Source: Engraulis encrasicolus
Lineage: Eukaryota > Chordata > Actinopteri > Clupeiformes > Engraulidae
NCBI RefSeq assembly: GCF_034702125.1
Contig: NC_085876.1
Location: 20,382,512 to 20,446,511 of the forward strand
Direction: 5' to 3'
DNA: 64,000 bases
Below, one piece after another: positions 42,472-52,559 of this stretch. Both the position numbers and the translations under genes were made by a program. The first letter of the stretch is position 1, and each line of letters starts with the position of its first letter. The notes under the pieces were generated by a model, which ran no database searches, was not told the DNA's origin, and saw only the letters and a list, made by a program, of their open reading frames with translations.

Positions 42472-42869
42472 AACAGTACAGTGTTGCTCAACGGACGCGG
42501 TCCAGCCCTCCCTAGGGGGGTCTTGGGGAGGAAACAGCTGAGAGGCTGCGGTGCTAAGTTGCCTTCGGGGGGAATAAGTCCATTCATTGTTTTAATATTG
42601 GGGGTGGGGGGTTGTCAGGCTGGGGAGGGAGGCTTGTGATGAGGCCAGGGTGGGTGTTTGTTCAAAAAGGGTTGAGAACCACTATAAGACGTACTTTGGC
42701 CATCCACTATCAGTACCAGACGACCCATGCTTTCATACTGTATAGAAGACCTACTGTTGAACATCCACCATCAATATCCGACCCGTGCTTTCCTTTCGTC
42801 TAGAATAGTGTTCCTCAATGGGGGCTCTTTAGCCCCACAGGGGGCGTTGGGGAGACAGGGGGGCATAGA

Positions 42870-43030
42870 TTCTAGACTGACTTCATTAGTTGTCCCGGGC
42901 CCAGGGAGAGGGAGGGGGGCACAGAATTGGGTCCTTATTACATTGTATGTACTGGGCTGCGGGCCCCTTTCAGATGACTTTGTCCTGGGCCCGGCCAAAG
43001 CAGTCAGCGGCCCTGGTCCCACCCAGCAGC
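42870..43030. repeat. Dispersed repeat (CAGATGACTTTGTCCTGGGC family)
   Basis: It contains ACATTGTATGTACTGGGC and CAGATGACTTTGTCCTGGGC. Relatives lie at about 57145-57265 (opposite orientation) and 63042-63165, and a fragment at about 21620-21660. Confidence 0.7.
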
Positions 43031-43549
43031 CTAATGTGAAGATCTAATTTGAAAAGAAGAGGGAAAAAAGTCCAAAAAAAGTTCTCGGATTACCGGAGTT
43101 AGCTAATTTAGCTAACAGCAGTTTTGTTTTGCTTGCATATCAGGGGGGTAGTTTGTGTATTGTGCAAGTGAGCTGCATTATGAATGCCTTCGCCTACTGA
43201 AAGTGCAGAAGGTATGCTGTTGTATGGCCACACTTGTAGCTGTCCATCACAGATTATTGTTGCACAGTGACAGTGACTTGTAGGGGTGGACAGATTTTGA
43301 CCAAATCTTGTGTGCTGCTTATACTGTACTCTATGAAAGGTTCTGATTGACCTTTGGAGGACAAGACTTTCAAAATGGACGTGTACGGTAGCTGTCGATA
43401 ACAACAGTTTACAACGTTATAATGGTCAAGAATATGTCAAGGCATCAAGTTGTACCGCATTATCAATTAGGCTTAGCACTCTTTTACCAGTGAACACAAA
43501 ACGTGTGAGGCCTTGTGTGTGAATGAGCCACTGATCTAGGTAACTTCAA

Positions 43550-43762
43550 AAGTGTTGCCAGATTTGTCTGACCATCTCCAGCCCACATGGTGCTGAAAAA
43601 TTGTCTGGAGGCACTACATTCTGCCCAATTTCAACTAATTGTATTGATTTCGATGGCCATAAAACTGCAGAAAAACCCGCCCAAGGGACGTTTTTGACAA
43701 TTTTTTTACCTACAGACGGCCATGCCAAGCAGCCCAATTGGGGGGGTAACCTGGCAACACAA
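43550..43762. mobile_element. hAT-type MITE, GTGTTGCCAG family, in the RAD21 3' UTR region
   Basis: AGTGTTGCCAGATTTG faces ACCTGGCAACACA. The interior shares CAGCCCAATTG, ATAAAACTGCAGAAAA and GACGGC words, in opposite orientation, with 10219-10436. Confidence 0.75.
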
Positions 43763-45564
43763 CTTAGGGAAGTGGTCAAGTAAGACTCTTCCTACTTACT
43801 GTGCGGTGTTTGGGTTTGGCCTCTTCTCTAGTTGACTGTACTTACTTACTGTTCATGAGTTTATTTCTGTGGGTTTATGAAGTGTCCCTGTGGTCTATGT
43901 GCTGCTTTGTGTCTTCGTTTGGGATCTTAATGGTCTGAATGAAGGATGGATGTTTTTTTACGTTGACGTTTTAAAAGAGGTTTTTTTCCCAACCCACGTT
44001 TACATCTGTCATGCACTATTTGCCCAAGAGTTTTTTTTCCCCAACTTGTCTCCAAATGTTGACTTTTTTTTAGTTTGCCCTATCAGCATTTAAATTACAT
44101 ACTAACACATTGCTGAAAAAAGAAACAATTCCACTTGGGCACACTGTAACAGAAGCATATTGGAAATGCTTGAGATTGTTAAACAGTAAAGATACAAGGT
44201 ACTGTTTGTTTGTCTAGCCTTTTGGACTTTTAAAGTCTTTTTAAACTGTTGATTGTTGGAGATTTATTTTCTCCATTTTGCATGTAAACCCCCCCAAAAA
44301 AGAAGTATTACCCTTTAAAAGTTACTTATTGTACTGAGTTTACCGGTGCAGTGTAGTTGTTATCCAAATGATAATTACAGATATACAAAGGAATAATCAT
44401 ATTAGTGTCTACCCAACACCCCACTACTTTCATTTGGTTTTGTTAATTGTGTTACAGCAGCGTGCACATTTACATTACACCTTTATAGCTAAAAAAGGGA
44501 ATAAAACACGTATTCAGACAGCTCAAACTCAATAGTCTATTAGTATGCATGGGGACACTAGAATTGATTGCCTTTGTTGTTTTTTTGCACAACTGTTAAG
44601 TGAATATAATCTTTTCTGTCTCAACAGAAAAAAAACACTATGTATTGCACTTTTTATTTTATTTACGGCACTAAGGGTGAAATTATCCGCATGTCACGTA
44701 GCAAAATATAGGTAGCATTCAGTTTGAGTGTTCTTTTTTTTAAAGCTATTTGGACTTATGTGTACACATACTGTGTTATGTTGTTGGGCTGGGAGAGCAC
44801 AACTACAGAATTAAGAAACTCAAATTGCACCCATGTATTTAACGGCCTACATTCGTCTGCTTTGTTTCCAAGCACTTTTCTTTAAATTATGTGTCGATCA
44901 GATTTGTTTTGGTCATGGTGCTGTTAGCCTCTCAAATGTTCTTGAACCCAGCAACAGAATTTCATGTCCATTTTCATTTGAGGTGCCTGTTATTTTTGGT
45001 CTGTAGAACAAAAAAAATAAACTTAAGTGTATCCTTTGAAGTGTCTTTGCCAGTGTAAGCTAATTGTAACATGCTGAGAAACATGTTTTGCTATTATGCT
45101 TGTAGTAAACAAAACAATTCCAAACAATTGTGTTGTTTTATAATAAAAAGCTTCAAGCAAGTGACAATAGTGGTACGGTAGTTATTTTTTTGTTCATTTA
45201 AAAAAAGAGGAAAATACATGTTTTAACCAGACCAGAAATCCTCACATCGATACGTGAAAACATGCTCAAAGACACCCTCATTTGCATGACGTTTATATAA
45301 AACACTGAGGAATTAAATTAAGTCTCTTGCATACTCCATTAGAATTGTTAACAAAAATGGCACAACAGTCCACTGTCAAACACAGCCTCCAACCCCAAGA
45401 AGATATGTTGAGCTACAGGAAGTAGTGAATCTGCCAAGCAGGTAGTCTGTGTGTCATTTAGTGAAGACAATGAGGATCTTCTGTTGGCCACTTAACCTCC
45501 TGTCAATTCAACCTCCCTCGTCACTGAACAACCTCGAATGTCCCCCAGAGCCATACAGAGACAC

Positions 45565-45797
45565 ATTGACATCACTGACAACAGCATTATATTTCAATAT
45601 CTCGCAAAATCTCAATTGTAAAGTCATTTTCTCATTTGCAAACTGGATGGTGAATGAAGAATAGTCCCCCAAAAATTGTTGTGGCTAAGCTGACCGCAGG
45701 GAAACTGAATTGTTTTCTCCACGGAGGCAGGGCATCAGCAAAACATGAGGCCACAAGCACAAGTGGAGGACGCAAGGTCTCATATTGGAATGCACCC
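45565..45797. mobile_element. MITE family A, truncated copy 3, abutting the UTP23 stop codon
   Basis: It matches 8457-8757 from ACATCACTGACAACAGCAT through AACTGGATGGTGAATGA to the right arm CACAAGCACAAGTGGAGGA and CATATTGGAATGCACC. The left inverted end is missing. The right end meets the complement of the UTP23 TAG at 45797-45799. Confidence 0.8.
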
Positions 45798-47139
45798 TAT
45801 GACTTGACAGGGTTTGTTGTGGCTGAGCCAGTCTGTCCGGCGCCTGCTCCCAGCGCAGCGTGTTTCCTCTTCCGATGGTGCCTCGTCCTCTTCTTCCTGT
45901 TGCTCTCTCCGTCGCCACTGCCGCCGCTCTTGGTGGGCTGCTGCGTGGGTCCTTTCTTTTTCTTCTTCAGGCAGCTCAGTGGATTGGGGTTCCCCGACTT
46001 GCGCTTGCGTTTCCGCCTGTTGGCTTCGTCCGCCCCTTCTTCCCCGACGCCTAGTTGCTCCTCCTTGAGTTTGTCGATGCTGTGCTGCTGGGAGGTGGGC
46101 AGCATCTCCCCTGCCAGGACCGCTTCCACGCGCTTCACCGAACAGTCCGAAGGCTTGTCCAGCACCATCGTGTTCTGGATGATGTACATCACCGGCACAC
46201 CTGGGATCTCCTTCAGGCTCTTTGTCAGCCGATTGTCCTGGAAGAGAGTTTCACCAACATTAATAAGATGCAACATACATGTACAAATATTTTAGCTGTT
46301 AGGTTTAAGTGCATTACACTTAAAGTTGTGGTCATGTTTACATACTTTTGTTGTAGTAAAGTTGTAGTGAAGTATTAATAGTGTAGTGTTAAAGGAGATA
46401 ACCCTACCTGACGTGTTTAACATCTACTGTCAATGGTCTCACCCCACCTGACACTCTGCCCAAATTAGCCGAAAATAAATTCCGATTTCCAAGACCAACG
46501 ACCCTAATCATTAGGCCACGACTGGAGCAATACACCAAAGCTAAATGACCAAAAAAATCACAGGGAAGACGGTGTTTATTTAAATGGCATGGTTACCTGT
46601 GTGGCAATGAAGTAGTGATGTGGGTTTGTTCCTTCCAGCATGGACAAGATGCACTCAGAAGCTGACACAGGTTCCTCGAAGTGTGGGCATCTCCTTATCT
46701 GAAACTTCTGCAAAATGAGTTTAGCGCCATACAAGTCCTTCCCCAGGGTCTCGACCTCTTTCAGAGCACAGCTGTGAAAAAAAAAGACAAAGTGGACAGC
46801 AAAATAAGCAGCCATTTCGATCCTCCCAAATGACTGTGACGACTCAAATACTGGGAAAACATGACTTAAATGACAATTGAATCATAGGCCAACCGTGAAA
46901 GTGGCAATCTGAACAGCTATCTCTTGACATTATCGCTACGGTCATGCTTACCTGGTGGTGCATAGTGCGACTTCTCCCATAAGATACTTTGGCAATTGCT
47001 CTTTGATCTGAATTTTCCCGATGAGAGCAGCTTGACAAAACGTCCCATCAATTAATACTTGAAAGGGCTCCCGAAAACTGAAGTTGTATTTGTAGAAACT
47101 TATTGTTCTCTTAGCTTGCTTCTGTCGTTTGATCTTCAT
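45797..47139 (-). CDS. utp23: UTP23, small-subunit processome PIN-like protein (complete)
   Basis: UTP23 is a nucleolar protein of the small-subunit processome, needed for early 18S rRNA cleavages and for release of snR30/U17. Three exons are predicted: 47139-46952, 46771-46597 and 46237-45797. They have GTAAGC and GTAACC donors, join in phase and give 267 aa (human 249). The PIN-like fold shows LIDGTFCQAAL (Asp31), YLMGEVALCTT, ETLGKDLYGAKL, the Cys/His zinc-binding stretch RCPHFE...SASEC, and NPHHYFIATQD (Asp122 at the exon 2/3 join). IIQNTMVLDKPS and the conserved NPLSCLKKKKK follow, then a basic nucleolar-type tail. The Met chosen begins MKIKRQKQAK, as in human MKITRQKHAK. It is convergent with RAD21, as in human. 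The extreme C-terminus (GQTGSATTNPVKS) is unconserved and stops at a MITE edge. Confidence 0.95.
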
Positions 47140-47594
47140 GGTGCTGTAGACTAGTTGCAACGATTTAACCCACAGATACGAACAGTTCACTGATAACAAT
47201 TAAAAACGAAGGAGCAGTGTCCAAGTTATCACATAGGATTCCTATAAGACATCAATGTATGTGTAATTAATTTAAAAAGCAGCAAAATTAGCCGAGAGTT
47301 GTCCCACGAAGAGCAAAAACATGCAGTCGACCATGCTGGTTCCGCTGAGTTACATTCAAATATGTTCGTGTAGAAACCAAAATAAGGTTTGAATTATCAC
47401 GCATCGAGCTTTAAACAACACAAATGCATGTAAAGTTTTTCAAATACATATAATTGTGAAGTTTTTGAATAGCTTGCAAAGTATCTAAGAAACCACGGAT
47501 ATTTTGACTGTGAAGGAACTGTTTGAAAAAAAAAACGTGTTTTCTACGTGATGCAATGTTGGCTGTACCTGTACCGGGAACAGGTTTCGTAGCG
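47140..47594 (-). promoter_or_regulatory. UTP23 upstream region (5' UTR and promoter expected)
   Basis: The UTP23 5' UTR and promoter must lie here, upstream of 47139 on the minus strand. No TATA box, initiator or other element could be identified with confidence, and no divergent gene (EIF3H in human) was recognised on the plus strand. Confidence 0.35.
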
Positions 47595-47604
47595 TTTCCA
47601 CCAG

Positions 47605-47787
47605 GGGACTCACTAATTCGACGCCCTTTCGGTACTTACGTCTTGTGTCATACAACCATAACCCTAACCCTAACCTTAACCCGAAACCTAACCCTAACCT
47701 TAACTTTAACCCTAACTTGCTTGAAATGTTTGATTACCATGTGACATACTACGTAAGTACCGAAACGGAGTCAAACTAGTGAGTCCC
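47605..47787. mobile_element. MITE with telomere-like core and 10-bp target duplication
   Basis: The ends GGGACTCACTAATTCGACGCC and (complement of right) GGGACTCACTAGTTTGACTCC pair over about 37 bp including CGGTACTTACG. TTTCCACCAG flanks both sides exactly (47595-47604 and 47788-47797). The core, about 47655-47717, is CCCTAACCCTAACC-type DNA, like vertebrate telomere repeat but degenerate. Confidence 0.88.
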
Positions 47788-47794
47788 TTTCCAC

Positions 47795-48470
47795 CAGAGA
47801 AATTAGAATACAGGGAGAAGATTCAGTCTGATTGGTTCCGATTGTAGCCCGTTAGCTTGGCATGCATACTGCAGTTCCTAAGGAGTGTCCACTAGTTGGC
47901 GAGCGTTGGTAAATCTTTCATGTGGGAAAATGTATGGAATGGAAAGGGAAGCTGAAGCCCATATGCTAAATACAAATAAGTAACAAATCTCATCAACAAA
48001 ACATTCCTGGTAAGCACTATGGCTGGTGTTTAACAATAGGCTGTATTGACAAATCTTTCATTTGTGTAGTTTGACAGCAGGGAAGAAGATTTCGACCTGT
48101 ACTCACTAGCATCCCGCTAATGTTTATGGGTTTGACCTCATAAAAATTGAGCGTTGTGACCCAGTATATAATAATCTAGTGGCGCAAAATAATCGAAACA
48201 CTACTCAAATGAGGTCTTATTATTTCTAGCTTTGAACTGAATATTAATATTGCAGGGCAAAACAATATTTAAAAAAATCCCAAAAATTATAATAGTAGAA
48301 AACTCCATTGACACCCATTCATTTTGCACTTAGGTAGGACTAGGGTTAGCCAGTTGTGGCTAGTAGCTAGTTGCGTGAGTGAACACCCCCTGGTTTCCAC
48401 TCCCATTGACGCCCATTGTGCATACCTCTAGGGGGCAATCTCGAGCAACTGAAAAATGAATGGGAGTCAA
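47795..48470 (+). repeat. Left arm of a large inverted repeat
   Basis: It is inverted relative to 52560-54460. Matching blocks include AGGGAGAAGATTCAGTCTGA, CATGTGGGAAAATGTATGGAA, ATTAGCGGGATGCTAG (right-arm sense), AATAATAAGACCTC (right-arm sense) and GTGAGTGAACACCCCCTG. Identity is high but not perfect, and the order is preserved. Confidence 0.85.
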
Positions 48471-49159
48471 CGGGGCTAAATAAAATAGCTCAACCCTTCC
48501 TCAACAATTTTCAGTTATGGACATTATAAATAGCCTAAAATAACTTAGGCCTAATCATGAGAATCTAGCCTAAAGTTGGTATTATACAGGATTTTAGGTT
48601 TTTTTTTTTTTCATAAGGGCAGATGATTCAGACCTCACCCACACAGCAGAGGACTCCGATGCGGATCCGCGTTCAAGTCACCACATCCGTGTCACTGTCA
48701 CATTGGTATGGGTTCCGCTTGGCGGATCAAGGTCGCCACCATGCGCCGCCACAAATTCTACTGTCAAAATGCGGACCATAACCGGATCCATATCTGATTC
48801 ACAAACACGCGGCGCGCCGTAAAATCTAACTGACGTTAGTACAGTTTTTGTTGGGGCAGACATGACCGAACAGCACTCTCCAGTAAGTATTGATTTATTT
48901 ATATTAGGTGATTCACAAAAGTACAAAAAATATAGCTATACTATCAATACTTATTGATATTAAGTAGGATTTTGTTTTATGACTTAAAAAGTGTATGTTT
49001 TTTCATGTTGTTTTCAAAACGAGACAGGTAATTCATTCATTCAAAGAAATTGAGAACTACATTGGCTATTGTAGTATTTCCTAAATACTGCTAAAATATA
49101 ACACCATCCGATACATGGAGGAAGTGCAGTTAATTAAAAAGTATCTAGGTTGTGCCCAT
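48471..49159. other. Spacer inside the inverted repeat, no gene seen
   Basis: AT-rich DNA with no recognised exon. A more GC-rich patch is at about 48655-48850. Confidence 0.5.
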
Positions 49160-49174
49160 TTTAACAGCTTGTTT

Positions 49175-50631
49175 TTTTTGTTTTAATACTTTATTGCAAG
49201 TTTATTCAAGTCAACATTTTTATCTGATCATTTGTCGGTTCAACTTGCAGGCATTTTCTTTTTTTTTGTGTATATAAAGTGATAACATAAATTGTGACCT
49301 TTGCATAAACATATATGCCTCTGCGTAGGGGGGGGGAAATAAAAATAAATAAATAAATAAATAAATAAAATAAAATAAAATAAAAAAAGGGGGGTCATGG
49401 GTAGAGGGAAGTGTGCGTGCGTGTGTGTGCGTGTGTGTGCGCGTGCGTGCGTGCGTGTGCGTGCCTGTGTGTGTGTGCACGGTTTATGGTAGATGCTCTT
49501 TTTGTCTTATATTTTTATCAATCAGTTTCCCTAAAGTATCTTGCTATTTTGTTTATTATAATGTTTAGGTATAATTTGTACCATTTATGCAGTTGATTTC
49601 TGGAGTTCAATGTAAGTTTTTCCATATTTAAAATATTTTCTATTGTATTATGCCATTTGTCCAGGTCTGGTGGTTTTGTTTGTTTCCATGCTTTTGTTAT
49701 TTGTTTTATTGCGGCAATACGTAGAATATTGAATACCTTGTGATCCGTTGTAGTCATTTCTCTTGGAAGATTTATGCCTAATAAGTTATCTACAGTCAAA
49801 ACTTGTTTAATTCCAAATACATATTTTACTGCTCTTTCAAATCCCTCCCAAAATCCTTTCAGTACTGGGCACATGAAAAATATGTGACTATGGTTTGCTT
49901 TTTGTTCACCACAATTCCTCCAGCAGTGTGTCCCTATCGTTTGTATTCCCTTACATCTGTCTGGTGTAATGAAAAATCTGTGCTGCAGTTTCCATGCAAA
50001 TTCGTTCCAGTGTTTTGAGTGTGTAATTCTGATGTTTCTTTTTATTGAATCCATCCAGTCTTCCATTGTAATGTCAATATTTAATTCTTCTTGCCATTTA
50101 TGTTTTACTTCAGATTTAACGCATGTAAGTTTTTGTGCTATCTTGTATATTTTTGAAAGTTTATTTTTTCCTGTAAATCTGTTTTCCCTCAAATATTGTA
50201 TCAATTCGTTTTCCATTTCGTCTGGTGGGTGCTCCTTAATGTAACTTCTTATTTGTAGGTACTTAAAGAAATATTTTTTATCCAAATTAAACTTAAAGGC
50301 AATATTTTCATATGATTCAAGTACTTGTTGGTCAAAAAATTGTGCATATATTATGAGGCCTTTAGCAGACCAGTTTTTCGAAATTTGATCCATTTTATTT
50401 GGTGGAAAGTCAGGATCGTGTGCCATCTCTCTTAGATATACTAGGTTATCTCTTATTTTCATTTTTCTGCAAGCTCGTTTCCAATTCCTCGTTGTATTGA
50501 AAACACAAAAGCTATGTCCTGAATAGTTTTTTTGTGCTTTACTTTCTAGGAATGGTAGTGTCCCTAAAGATATATCACACACTTCTTTTTCTATATTGAT
50601 CCATTTAGCTTCCTGTTTTTTTGTTAATCCA
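49175..50631 (-). mobile_element. 5'-truncated L1-type LINE with 15-bp target duplication
   Basis: TTTAACAGCTTGTTT occurs on both sides (49160-49174 and 50632-50646). A T-run follows the left copy, as expected for a minus-strand LINE tail. Short (AAAT)n sequence at 49339-49385 and a (GTGC)n tract to about 49478 lie in the 3' part. Only the C-terminal end of the second LINE protein remains. Confidence 0.85.
49518..50582 (-). pseudogene. C-terminal fragment of an L1-type ORF2 protein
   Basis: An open stretch of 354 codons corresponds to the region after the reverse transcriptase of L1/Tx1-like LINE ORF2. It shows WKLQHRFFITPDRC and a zinc-knuckle-like C-x3-C-x6-H-x6-C pattern followed by PVLKGFWE. 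No endonuclease or reverse transcriptase precedes it, because the copy is 5'-truncated. The long open frame suggests a fairly young insertion. It is not a host gene. Confidence 0.8.
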
Positions 50632-50646
50632 TTTAACAGCTTGTTT

Positions 50647-51522
50647 ACGTTAGCTTGCTAGCCAGCTACTAGCAACCCGGCTGGCTGAAGCAAACTTGTG
50701 TAACTCTAAAGTTAAACGGTCACAAGTGTTCAAATACTCTTATGAAACCGCTATATCGGTCTGAATTTGGCACGTGGTACACTTTTACACCGATTGGTGA
50801 TGGTCCAGCGAGAGGTTTGGCACCAACTGTGTTTTTAACAGTACAAATCCACAAGAGGTGGCATCATGTTCTCCTCACATTAATTCCAGGCTAATTATTT
50901 GTTAGCAATTAATGGATGCCCATGAACTGCGCCCTCGTCCCATATGCTGGCCATCATTGGTGAATGAATGAAGTAGCTGGGCTCGTAATAGTTTAATACA
51001 GGTGTCCGTGGTTGGGGCTACAAATAACTGAATTTGTTCTTAATCTTGTGCAACAGTAAGCAGGTGGAATTACCTCTGGGTCGGACAAGGCTAGCCAGCT
51101 GTTACCCACCCTGCGACGGTGATGCCGCCTGCTGCCTCCCAGCTTTTACGGACCAAGAGTAAGTAGGACATCGTACATCTTCGCTGTCTCGTGCTGCCAG
51201 TAGTGGTAGATCACTGTGTGACTACCACTTACATGGTAGTAGGAGTTGGTTGGGCTTGACGCGCCGGAGCAGCTTGTACACAACCCTAAACCTGCCTGGT
51301 CTCATGTGGTGTGAGTCTTTAATCCATTACCTGGAGGGCAATAGGATTGGGGAAAAGGGCTTACAAACCAACTCCACCCCTCCCACATATGACCAGTTAT
51401 GGTCAGTGGTTTGACATATTGGCTAGCAACCTTATTCTGTAAAAACATTCTATGCTACAGAAACGGCAACAAAGCACACCTCAAGATCTGAGTGGGAAGA
51501 CCCTCTGGAGCATCAAGCTCTT
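50647..51522. other. Spacer between the L1 fragment and the endonuclease frame
   Basis: No host exon was recognised. From about 51050 the sequence (CCACCCTGCGACGGTGATGCC, TAGTGGTAGATCACTGTG) is probably the 5' part of the RTE-type LINE that carries the endonuclease frame, because it leads into that frame without a visible break. Confidence 0.45.
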
Positions 51523-52458
51523 ATGACTGCTTCCAATGAAAGCTCACGAGAAGTTGGCGGCATGAAAAAGTGGGTCCTGAGCACCAAAACCAAACTCAAG
51601 TTTGGCTTCTGGGATGTTCGAACCATGTTTGAAGCTGGGAAGTTAGCACAGTGCACCAGTGAAATGAGACGTTACAACCTTAACATCCTTGGAATAAGCG
51701 AAGCGAGATGGACTGATTCAGGATCAATCAAAACCAATACTGGCGAAACAGTCCTATACTCTGGGCGAGATGATAACCAACATCATGAAGGAGTAGCCAT
51801 CATCCTCCAGGCAGGCATAGAGAAATCACTCATTGAATGGAAACCTGTCAACAACAGAATAATTAAAGCCAGATTCAAAGGACAGCACAATAACCTCACT
51901 GTTATTCAATGCTACTCACCCACTAACGACGCTAAAGATGAAGAAAAAGACCTTTTCTACAACATCCTACAGTCTGAAGTCCAGAAAACACCTGCCCAGG
52001 ATCTCCTCCTAATAAGTGGTGACCTGAACGCAAAAGTAGACAGCGAAAATGACAACTACGAGAGGGCTATGGGCAAACACGGCTGTGGAGTAATGAACAA
52101 CAATGGGGAGCAGCTAGCTACATTCTGTCTATCCAACAACCTGGCTATTGGTGGTACCCTTTTTCCTCACAAGAACATACACAAATTGACATGGCTCTCA
52201 CCAAATGGGAAGGACCAGAACCAGATTGACCACCTGATGATTAATTGTAAATGGAGAAGCTCTTTAAGAGATGTCAAAGTGAGAAGAGGAGCGGATGTGT
52301 CCAGTGACCATCACCTAGTAACCACAGACATCAAACTGAAGTTAAGAAGAGCAGGACAGACACCCAAAAGAGTCCCCAAGATTCCACTTGTGAAGGCTGT
52401 GTGGGCAGCTGTGACTTTTTCCCCATGGCCTATGTGTTTAGGCCTAGGCCTACAGTAA
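51523..52458 (+). pseudogene. Isolated RTE-type LINE endonuclease domain (no reverse transcriptase)
   Basis: An open frame of 311 codons encodes an exonuclease-endonuclease-phosphatase domain of LINE type (often annotated CFDP2-like). It has FGFWDVRTMFEAGK, LGISEARWTDSG (catalytic Glu), VIQCYSPT, LLISGDLNAKVD (Asp-x-Asn), QIDHLMI and SSDHHLV (catalytic Asp-His). In a full element it nicks target DNA to prime reverse transcription. Here the frame leaves the family at about residue 290 and ends 20-odd codons later, with no reverse transcriptase. The clade (RTE or close) is inferred from motif wording. All catalytic residues expected of the fold appear present. The start Met is simply the first in frame. 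Confidence 0.8.
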
Positions 52459-52559
52459 AATCAGCCTGCCGATATAGCCTAGTTAGAGGTAGAGTAACAA
52501 GATGTAACAGAGTGTTTACTCTTATTTTGACATGTAGCTCTGTCAATTTTAGTTTTAGC

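Larger units (their letters stand above)
42472..45150 (+). other. RAD21 3' UTR with candidate poly(A) signals
   Basis: After the TAG at 42469-42471 the sequence becomes AT-rich with no further exon. AATAAA hexamers lie at 44500-44505, 45016-45021 and 45142-45147. The last two are close to T-rich or GT-rich sequence and are the better ends, giving a UTR of about 2.5-2.7 kb. Repeat copies at 42870-43030 and 43550-43762 would then be transcribed. Which site is used cannot be told from sequence. Confidence 0.55.

Noticed and set aside
45654..46295. A 213-codon plus-strand frame
   Set aside because: It is the antisense shadow of UTP23 exon 3; the minus strand carries the conserved protein.
47655..47717. 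Interstitial telomere or chromosome-fusion site
   Set aside because: The CCCTAA-like repeats lie inside a 183-bp MITE with its own ends and target duplication.
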